NCBI GenBank assembly: GCA_003503535.1
Contig: DOCI01000188.1
Coordinates: forward strand, 1,670 to 23,991
DNA from: Planctomycetaceae bacterium
GTDB lineage: Bacteria; Planctomycetota; Planctomycetia; Planctomycetales; Planctomycetaceae
Direction of reading: 5' to 3'
Length of the DNA: 22,322 nt
In this document: in pieces, positions 16,598 through 22,322 of the stretch
Numbering within the stretch: the first letter of the stretch is position 1
Layout of the letters: each line of letters starts with the position of its first letter
Made by a program: the position numbers and the translations under genes
Notes under the pieces: generated by a model
The model's database searches: none
Told to the model about the DNA's origin: nothing
Seen by the model: only the letters and a program-made list of their open reading frames with translations

Positions 16598-17425
16598 TTA
16601 ACGAGTCGCCTGTGCGACTTTAACTTCTCCGCTGGTCAGGTTCTCGATCAATGTTTTATAACCGTGATCTCCCAACCAGTAATACATCATTGTCTCGACG
16701 CCTCGAGTCGTGATCGTGGCTCCACCCAGAGCTTCAAATAAATGTTCGCTATTGGGTGTTTCACAATTCAGGGCTCCTTTATAAAAGGAGATATTCACTT
16801 CACCGGCATCATTCAGAATGACTTTCGGACATTCCGGATTGCTCCAACTGGCCTGCCAGCGGGCATTATTGATTTCTCCACCCAGACCGGGCGTTTCACC
16901 ATCTTGGTAGAAAGTGAGCCCACGTACGGTTTTACCGTCGCCATCAAGTGAAAGTAAACCCCACATCGTCGACCACAATCCCTTGCCACGAACGGGAAGA
17001 ACCATTTGGTCGATGGAGCCATCTTCTTTCATGAGGAGATAGATTTTGGTGATTTTCTCACGGGTACCGATGCCAGCCAGATCTTTCTCTGCAGGAATCT
17101 TTTCAATCAATTCGGGATTCGAAGAAACCTCCTTCAAATCGAACGTATCAATATTGACGGCATCGGTTTCTGCCAGCTTGCCGGTATCGATATTGACCAG
17201 CAGTGGTTTGACCTTTTTGAACAGCTCCGGAATTTGGTCTGGAGTGTTCTTATCGGCTTCGTATAGCCCCAGAACTTTGAGGACTTCTCGCTGAAATGCC
17301 AATTGCTCATTCTTCTGCTTGATCGGACGAAGCCCAACCGCAGTTGCTGAGACGATAATGGAACAGACGACACACAGAATAGCCGCGATCGTAAAGGTTC
17401 CGCCTACGGAGTCACGCTGTAACAT
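16598..17425 (-). CDS. nqrC: Na+-translocating NADH:quinone oxidoreductase subunit C
   Basis: This 275-aa subunit from ATG at 17423-17425 ([11 protein letters not shown]) has one N-terminal membrane helix (about 10-32) and a periplasmic FMN-binding domain. The frame extends 17 codons upstream, but the family starts at MLQRDS. The start overlaps the nqrB stop by 14 nt, so translation is probably coupled. ApbE attaches FMN to a Thr in the family motif DxxSGAT; here it reads EALGGAT (231-237), with Thr237 as the acceptor. The Asp-to-Glu and Ser-to-Gly changes are a departure from the consensus I remember. ETPGLGGEI (about 176-184) is conserved. Otherwise a normal NqrC. Confidence 0.95.
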   Translation of the reverse strand: MLQRDSVGGTFTIAAILCVVCSIIVSATAVGLRPIKQKNEQLAFQREVLKVLGLYEADKNTPDQIPELFKKVKPLLVNIDTGKLAETDAVNIDTFDLKEVSSNPELIEKIPAEKDLAGIGTREKITKIYLLMKEDGSIDQMVLPVRGKGLWSTMWGLLSLDGDGKTVRGLTFYQDGETPGLGGEINNARWQASWSNPECPKVILNDAGEVNISFYKGALNCETPNSEHLFEALGGATITTRGVETMMYYWLGDHGYKTLIENLTSGEVKVAQATR

Positions 17426-18689
17426 GAGTACGAGCCAACCTTCTCTTAATGTTTGCCTGGACGAAGAAGTGGTCAATCAGCGGCACAAAGACGTTACCGA
17501 ACAGAATTGCCAACATAATGCCTTCCGGGAAGGCCGGATTAATCACACGAATAAGAATGGTCATAAAGCCAATCAGGAATCCGTACACCCACTGCCCTCC
17601 TGAAGAGAAGGCTGAGGAGACAGGATCTGTCGCCATGAATACGGTGCCAAAGGCAAATCCACCAACAACCAGATGCCAGTATGGAGGCATCGCAAAAACT
17701 GCATTTCCTTCACTGCCCGCTGCGAAGAGTCCGCCAGAGGTGACGAGTGCACCAAGGACAACAGCGGCCATCACACGCCAGGAACCGATGCCCGTTGCGA
17801 TCAAAACAAAGGCACCGAACAAGCAGGCCAGAGCCGAGGTTTCCCCCATCGAACCGGGAATGACACCCAAAAAGCAATCCATCCAACTCAATCCAAGCCC
17901 GCCATCTGCAACGGAATTCGTGATCGCATTCATCCCCATGGATGCGTTTGCTGGATCAAGCGAACCGAGTTGTCCGAGAGAAGTGGCTCCAGTGTAGCCA
18001 TCAACCAGCTTGTAGCCATCGGCTGCAACCCAGACACGATCTCCAGAAATTTGCGAAGGATAAGCAAAGTACAGAAACGCACGACCTGTCAGTGCGACAT
18101 TGATAAAGTTTTTTCCGGTTCCCCCAAAGACTTCCTTAGCGAGAACAACTGCAAACATAATTCCAATTGCCGCCTGCCACCATGGTAATGTTGGAGGCAA
18201 AGTCAGCGGATACAACATGCCTGTAACAAGAAATCCTTCATTGATTTCATGATTCCGAATGCAGCTGAAGACCACTTCACAAAGACCTCCGGCAATATTG
18301 GAGATCAGGAACAGTGGGAAGAAGTAAAGAGCCCCCAGCAGCAGGTTTGCCAGCTGATTATCGGGATTAGCCGTCAATCCAATCGCATTAAAAACAGCAC
18401 CACGCCAGCCTTCTGGAACGGATACTCCCCCCGCATCCAGCACGAGATTCGCCTGGTAGCCGGTGTTCCACATCGCCATCAGAATACAAGGCCCCAAAGC
18501 GGCGACGACGGTAATCATCATGCGTTTGAGATCGAGTGCATCCCGGACATGCGAAGGACCGTGCGTAATTTCGCCCGGCGTATATAAAAACGTATCACCC
18601 GCTTCGTAAAGTGGGTAAAACGGCTCCAGCTTTCCACCCTTGGTGAACAGCGGATGCATCTTATCAAGTAGTTGACGCAAAGGTTTCAT
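17412..18689 (-). CDS. nqrB: Na+-translocating NADH:quinone oxidoreductase subunit B
   Basis: This 425-aa multi-helix membrane subunit carries a covalently bound FMN and riboflavin and forms much of the Na+ path. The FMN acceptor motif DGYTGATS puts the Thr at residue 236, within the canonical D-x-x-[ST]-G-A-T pattern, and [10 protein letters not shown] (202-211) precedes it. [19 protein letters not shown] (147-165) is a conserved block. At least nine hydrophobic segments are visible. GAGGA lies 12 nt before ATG (18687-18689). It follows nqrA by 90 nt and overlaps nqrC. All residues that I know to be essential are present. Confidence 0.97.
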   Translation of the reverse strand: MKPLRQLLDKMHPLFTKGGKLEPFYPLYEAGDTFLYTPGEITHGPSHVRDALDLKRMMITVVAALGPCILMAMWNTGYQANLVLDAGGVSVPEGWRGAVFNAIGLTANPDNQLANLLLGALYFFPLFLISNIAGGLCEVVFSCIRNHEINEGFLVTGMLYPLTLPPTLPWWQAAIGIMFAVVLAKEVFGGTGKNFINVALTGRAFLYFAYPSQISGDRVWVAADGYKLVDGYTGATSLGQLGSLDPANASMGMNAITNSVADGGLGLSWMDCFLGVIPGSMGETSALACLFGAFVLIATGIGSWRVMAAVVLGALVTSGGLFAAGSEGNAVFAMPPYWHLVVGGFAFGTVFMATDPVSSAFSSGGQWVYGFLIGFMTILIRVINPAFPEGIMLAILFGNVFVPLIDHFFVQANIKRRLARTHVTA

Positions 18690-18779
18690 AACTCAGAAAT
18701 TCCTCGCCCCCAAGAGAGCGGACCAAAAACTGGCATGTTGTTCGTAATGCTACGCGTTCAGATCGCTATCAAAGCGTCT

Positions 18780-20135
18780 CTAGCCTTCACTTTCGATGAT
18801 TGACAGGTTTCGTCGCAACATCGAACCGTATTCGTACTTTCCAGGGCACACGAATGTGCACAGAGAAACATCATCTTCATCCAACTCCAGACAGCCGAGC
18901 GCCTGAGCCTGATCGGAATCGTTGACAATCAGTGCTCGCAGTAAGAACGTAGGAAGTATATCGAGAGGCATGACAGATTCGTACATCCCAATCGGCACCA
19001 TCGCCCGCTTGCTGCCACCCGTACTCGTCGTCAAATTATATCGCTTTTTAGGATTCAACAATTTATTCATTGAAGCCGCATAAACATCTTTGATCGAAAA
19101 CTTATCAAAGCCCGGCATCTGCCAACCCAGAAATTCCCGCTCACGGCCTTCAGCCAATGCTGAAATCTGATTGTGATATCTTCCCAGATAGGAATAAGGC
19201 CCCGTTGCTGTTCGACCCGACAAAACAGACCCAGAAACCACACGGCGATCCGCTTCGTTCAGTTGATCCTCTACGATATCGAAGATTGATGCGCCAATTC
19301 GCGTACGAATCAAACGAGGCTCATTCACAATCGGACCAGCCAGCGAAATGACTCGCCCAACTGACAGCCGTCCAGTATCAAATAACTTGCCAATGGCAAT
19401 TACATCCTGATAACCGATGAACCAGACCTTTTTGCCCGGACCAACCGGATCCAGATAGTGAATGTGTGTGCCCGGCAAACCAGCAGGATGCGGCCCTGCA
19501 AATTCTTCTGCCCGAATAAAATCGAGCGATGCCCCTGGAATCTTGACCGAGGGCGGCTGACAAAGAAAGACAGACCCATCAGTCAGATGCCGCAGCACCT
19601 GCAAGCCATGAATAAAACTGGCTTCATTTTCTGCAATGACAACAGTCGGATCTGCCGCGAGGGGCTGAGTATCGATTGCGGTCACAAATATAGAACTCGG
19701 CTGCGTGTCCAGCGCGGGAACTTTATTAAACGGGCGAGTCCTTAAAGCCGTCCAGAGACCGGAACTGACGAGATTATCCTGCACTTCCTGGCGAGAGAGA
19801 GTCGTCAGATCGGAATCGGCGAACGAGCGGAAAGTCTCTTCCTCATCGCCATCAAGCTCGATCACCATCGACTGAAAATAGCGTTTTTCGCCGCGATTCA
19901 CCTCAGCAACAGTCCCGCAACCGGGTGAGGTGTAAATCACTCCGGGAGTTTTCTTATCTTCGAAAAGCGGCTGGCCTAATTTGACCCGATCCCCTTCCTG
20001 CACGAGCATTGTTGGTTTCATACCGACATAGTCGGGACCAATCAACGCAACGCGACCAACTTCGGGACCAGGAGAAATCTCCTGCACCGGTTGGCCAGAA
20101 ATGGGAACATCTAAACCTTTTTTAATTTTTATCAT
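18780..20135 (-). CDS. nqrA: Na+-translocating NADH:quinone oxidoreductase subunit A
   Basis: This 451-aa cytoplasmic-side subunit starts with [16 protein letters not shown], the family start, and has [27 protein letters not shown] (biotinyl-lipoyl-like fold) early on. Later blocks include [12 protein letters not shown] (152-163), [16 protein letters not shown], and the C-terminal [12 protein letters not shown] (429-440). It contacts NqrB and has been implicated in quinone binding. It is the first gene of the cluster, 59 nt downstream of a likely -10 box. The nearest purine-rich sequence (GGAG) is 12 nt before the ATG, so translation initiation may be weak or unusual. Confidence 0.97.
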   Translation of the reverse strand: MIKIKKGLDVPISGQPVQEISPGPEVGRVALIGPDYVGMKPTMLVQEGDRVKLGQPLFEDKKTPGVIYTSPGCGTVAEVNRGEKRYFQSMVIELDGDEEETFRSFADSDLTTLSRQEVQDNLVSSGLWTALRTRPFNKVPALDTQPSSIFVTAIDTQPLAADPTVVIAENEASFIHGLQVLRHLTDGSVFLCQPPSVKIPGASLDFIRAEEFAGPHPAGLPGTHIHYLDPVGPGKKVWFIGYQDVIAIGKLFDTGRLSVGRVISLAGPIVNEPRLIRTRIGASIFDIVEDQLNEADRRVVSGSVLSGRTATGPYSYLGRYHNQISALAEGREREFLGWQMPGFDKFSIKDVYAASMNKLLNPKKRYNLTTSTGGSKRAMVPIGMYESVMPLDILPTFLLRALIVNDSDQAQALGCLELDEDDVSLCTFVCPGKYEYGSMLRRNLSIIESEG

Positions 20136-20193
20136 CGTAACGCAACACTCCGCTCGCGCCGTCGCACCACAGGTTTTGTAAGCTTCAGCACGG

Positions 20194-20222
20194 TTTATAT
20201 CAGTTTCACAACTCTGTGTGAA
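20194..20222 (-). promoter_or_regulatory. Likely nqr operon promoter with overlapping operator-like repeat
   Basis: On the minus strand TTCACA (20222-20217) and TATAAA (20199-20194) are exactly 17 nt apart, each matching the housekeeping consensus at 5 of 6 positions. This predicts a leader of about 50 nt before nqrA. TTCACA pairs with TGTGAA (20211-20206) six bases further on, so a perfect 6-6-6 inverted repeat covers the -35 box and the spacer. That would suit binding of a dimeric repressor. The order is opposite to a CRP site (TGTGA-N6-TCACA). Confidence 0.6.
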
Positions 20223-20389
20223 TCGACCAACCGTGATGTGAACGCAACATTTGCAGAGCTAATTCAAGAATTATGCTTCAGTGTGCGTATCGTAGTGAAT
20301 CACGCCACAAGAAGAGACCTAATATAATGCGGCAAATTGCCGCAGAAATTTCTTGCACTCAAATGCAAGTCTTTTCATAAAAAAGTCAG

Positions 20390-20490
20390 CAGGTTGGGTT
20401 AACGAAGCGTAACGCAAGAAGTGAAGTAGAGTCACGTCTTTAATCTGTAATTCAAGACGTTCGGTTGCGCGTTCCGCTCACCCAGCCTAC
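20390..20490. repeat. Nested palindromic element of about 100 bp
   Basis: Outer arms AGGTTGGGTTAACGAAGCG (from 20391) and CGCGTTCCGCTCACCCAGCCT (20468-20488) are imperfect inverted copies. A perfect inner repeat ACGTCTT/AAGACGT (20434-20440 with 20454-20460) is nearly centred on the same point. It lies between the 56-aa gene and the nqr promoter. The outer arms resemble a dispersed intergenic repeat I recall from planctomycete genomes (inference). No coding frame is seen, so it would be a MITE- or REP-like element. Confidence 0.55.
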
Positions 20491-20514
20491 AACCTACAAC
20501 CGACAAGCTTTCAT

Positions 20515-20685
20515 CTACTTTTTCTTTTTCGACTTCTTTTCATCAGTTGCCTCGGCTGGCTTCTGCTTTTTGCTGCCAGGTGACTTTTTCCTGGATTTTC
20601 CTTTTCCTTTATCAGCCTCAAATATTCGATCCCATCCAGAGGAAAATTTTTCGCTGGTTCCTGTGTGAACTGTGTAACCCGTCAT
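20515..20685 (-). CDS. Small Lys-rich hypothetical protein (56 aa)
   Basis: A 56-aa minus-strand gene runs from ATG (20683-20685) to TAG (20515-20517). AGGAG lies 9 nt upstream, a strong ribosome binding site. The N-terminal part MTGYTVHTGTSEKFSSGWDR followed by IFEAD looks like a structured conserved head. The rest is a Lys-rich tail (KGKGKSRKK ... KKSKKKK), probably disordered and nucleic-acid binding. From memory the YTVHTG...KFS..WD..F pattern occurs in small planctomycete proteins of unknown function; this was not checked. It lies upstream of nqrA on the same strand, but a palindrome and a promoter come between them, so it is probably a separate unit. It is divergent from xylA by 136 nt. 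Confidence 0.8.
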   Translation of the reverse strand: MTGYTVHTGTSEKFSSGWDRIFEADKGKGKSRKKSPGSKKQKPAEATDEKKSKKKK

Positions 20686-20821
20686 TGAGCTTTCTCCTTG
20701 TCGATTTGCGATGCGTTCATCGCTTGATTTTCATCTGTTGATACGTCACTGTGTCTGACTACTACTTCAGTAACAAAAACAGACTATAAATCAAGGCTGA
20801 ACCCAATAACAGGAACCGAAC

Positions 20822-22132
20822 ATGAGCTTCTTCTCTGAGATCCCCTCCATTCCCTACGAAGGCCCCGATAGTAAGAACCCCCTGGCATTCAAGCATTACA
20901 ATCCGGATGAAGTCGTTGAAGGCAAATCGCTGCGGGAATTACTTCGTTTCAGTGTCTGTTACTGGCACACATTCCGAGGCACCGGCGGCGATCCTTTTGG
21001 CCCCGGCACAATGGTTCGCCCCTGGGATGACGGCAGCGACTCTATCGATAATGCATTGAAGCGTGTTGACGTCGCTTTCGAATTCTTCCAGAAGCTCGGC
21101 GTCGACTACTATTGTTTCCACGATCGCGATGTCGCACCTGAAGGTTCCAGCCTGAAAGAATCCAATGAGATTCTCGATAAAATTGTCGCTCGACTCAAAG
21201 AGCAGCAGGAATCGACCGGCATCAAACTGCTGTGGGGAACAGCCAATCTTTTCTCAAATCCTCGCTATATGCACGGAGCCGCGACGTCCTGCAATGCCGA
21301 TGCATTTGCTTTTGCCGCTGCTCAGGTCAAGAAAGCGATTGAAGTCACTTATGAACTCGGTGGTGAGAATTACGTTTTCTGGGGCGGCCGCGAAGGTTAT
21401 CAGAATCTGTACAACACCGACATGAAACGCGAACTCGATCATCTCGCCAAATTCATGCACATGGCGAACGATCACGCGAAAAACATCGGCTTCACCGGAC
21501 AGTTCCTGTTTGAACCCAAGCCGAAAGAGCCGACGAAACATCAATACGATTACGATGTCGCCGCCTGCGTGAACTTTCTGCGTCAATACGGTTTGGAAGA
21601 TGTCGTGAAAATGAACATCGAAACCAACCATGCCACCCTGGCTGGTCATTCGATGATGCACGAAATGGAATACGCCCGCATCCAGAACATGCTCGGCAGC
21701 ATCGATGCCAACACCGGCGACCTGCTCCTGGGCTGGGATACCGATCAGTTCCCAACCGACATCTACCTGACCACCCAGTGCATGCTCGTGCTGCTCAAGC
21801 AGGGTGGACTGGCTCCGGGGGGAATCAACTTCGATGCAAAAGTTCGCCGCGAAAGTTTCGAGCCTGTTGATCTGTTCCACGCCCATATCGGCGGAATGGA
21901 TACCTTTGCCCGTGGAGCAAAAATTGCTGCTCAGATCCGAGCCGATGGCGTGCTCGACAAATTCGTCAGCGATCGTTACTCCAGCTACGATTCCGGTATC
22001 GGTTCCGAAATCGAATCTGGCTCCGCCACGTTCGCCTCACTCGAGAAATACATGCTCGAAAAAGGCGAAATTGAAACCAACAAGAGCGGACGTCAGGAAT
22101 ATCTGGAAAACCTGATTAACCAGTATGTTTAA
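20822..22132 (+). CDS. xylA: Xylose isomerase
   Basis: This 436-aa class II xylose isomerase converts D-xylose to D-xylulose (and often D-glucose to D-fructose) in the cytoplasm with two divalent metals. Catalytic His100 and Asp103 lie in [11 protein letters not shown]. Metal ligands include Glu231 and Lys233 (FEPKPKEP), Glu267 and His270 ([12 protein letters not shown]), Asp295 (SIDANTGD), Asp306 and Asp308 ([10 protein letters not shown]), and Asp338 (NFDAKVRR). All residues that I know are present. AGGA lies 7 nt before ATG. The upstream gap of 136 nt has a TATAAA at about 20785 with no clear -35 box, and a GCGATG/CATCGC hairpin at 20708-20723. No xylulokinase gene is adjacent in the window, so its pathway partners lie elsewhere. 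Confidence 0.98.
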   Translation: MSFFSEIPSIPYEGPDSKNPLAFKHYNPDEVVEGKSLRELLRFSVCYWHTFRGTGGDPFGPGTMVRPWDDGSDSIDNALKRVDVAFEFFQKLGVDYYCFHDRDVAPEGSSLKESNEILDKIVARLKEQQESTGIKLLWGTANLFSNPRYMHGAATSCNADAFAFAAAQVKKAIEVTYELGGENYVFWGGREGYQNLYNTDMKRELDHLAKFMHMANDHAKNIGFTGQFLFEPKPKEPTKHQYDYDVAACVNFLRQYGLEDVVKMNIETNHATLAGHSMMHEMEYARIQNMLGSIDANTGDLLLGWDTDQFPTDIYLTTQCMLVLLKQGGLAPGGINFDAKVRRESFEPVDLFHAHIGGMDTFARGAKIAAQIRADGVLDKFVSDRYSSYDSGIGSEIESGSATFASLEKYMLEKGEIETNKSGRQEYLENLINQYV

Positions 22133-22148
22133 TCAAATTATTCGCTGG

Positions 22149-22166
22149 GGGCGTCTCGACGCACCC
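22149..22166. repeat. Short palindrome downstream of xylA
   Basis: GCGTC (22151-22155) and GACGC (22158-22162) form a 5-bp stem around TC, flanked by GGG and CCC that can extend it past one bulge. I recall similar GGTGCGTCTCGACGCACC-like palindromes as scattered repeats in planctomycetes; not checked. Confidence 0.4.
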
Positions 22167-22195
22167 TACTAATACCTATGTCGTTAGCCGTGTGC

Positions 22196-22225
22196 CACTG
22201 CTGGTTTGCCCAGCAGTGTTTCTTT
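22196..22225 (+). terminator. Hairpin with T-rich tail after xylA (repeat-derived)
   Basis: CACTGCTGG (22196-22204) and CCAGCAGTG (22210-22218) form a perfect 9-bp stem with a TTTGC loop, followed by TTTCTTT. It could act as the xylA terminator, 63 nt past the stop. The sequence just before (GTGTGC) and the arms resemble the palindromes at 6903-6976, so it may be a member of that repeat family put to use as a terminator. Nothing further is seen in 22226-22322. Confidence 0.55.
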
Positions 22226-22322
22226 CGCTCTGAGTTTATAGTGTCTATGGTCGATATGGACAAGATGCAGCGGATGATGAATTCCACACCGGCCCCTCGC
22301 TGACGCGTTTTGAAGTTGCACA

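Noticed and set aside
20206..20222. CRP/FNR-type binding site
   Set aside because: The arms are TTCACA-N6-TGTGAA, the reverse order of the CRP consensus TGTGA-N6-TCACA, so it is reported only as an unassigned inverted repeat.
21254..21886. A 210-aa minus-strand frame
   Set aside because: It is antisense to xylA, which carries all catalytic residues.

Overview
The window looks like a chromosomal segment from a planctomycete, most likely family Planctomycetaceae (Gimesia/Rubinisphaera-like). This is inferred from the gene mix: a Na+-NQR operon with apbE and nqrM, an FHA protein with a Pro/Gln/Tyr/Gly-rich tail, an ECF sigma factor, a Rad50/YhaN-like ATPase fused to DUF4332-type domains, and small proteins of planctomycete character. 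Moderate GC and dispersed palindromic repeats between genes agree. No phage, IS or CRISPR signature is visible. Nearly all genes are on the minus strand; only a small lipoprotein gene and xylA are on the plus strand.

Left part (1-5,460): the N-terminal part of a membrane protein running off the left edge, a trypsin-like protease without a signal peptide, a lipoprotein gene on the opposite strand, a strong two-way terminator, and a 1,091-aa ATPase. The ATPase has a Walker A motif, a long coiled coil with a Cys/His-rich zinc-hook-like apex, an ABC-type signature, Walker B, and two C-terminal helix-hairpin-helix/DUF4332-like repeats. It is the least ordinary protein here.

Middle part (5,460-11,060): a membrane-anchored putative anti-sigma protein directly after an ECF sigma factor, a composite palindromic repeat, a 69-aa conserved-looking small protein, an FHA protein with MPGYP repeats, a 132-aa unknown protein, an SDR oxidoreductase, and a gene-poor stretch ending in tRNA-Leu(UAA) with its own terminator and a likely promoter.

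Right part (11,285-20,690): a nine-gene minus-strand cluster nqrA-B-C-D-E-F-apbE-nqrM-lhgO. It encodes the six subunits of the Na+-translocating NADH:quinone oxidoreductase, the flavin transferase that loads FMN on NqrB/NqrC, the iron-sulfur maturation factor NqrM, and an L-2-hydroxyglutarate oxidase that may feed the same quinone pool. A good -35/-10 pair with an overlapping inverted repeat lies upstream of nqrA. Before it are a palindromic element of about 100 bp and a 56-aa Lys-rich small gene. The divergent plus-strand xylA (xylose isomerase) and a repeat-bearing intergenic tail close the window.

All calls come from reading the sequence and from recall of the families; no database search was run.
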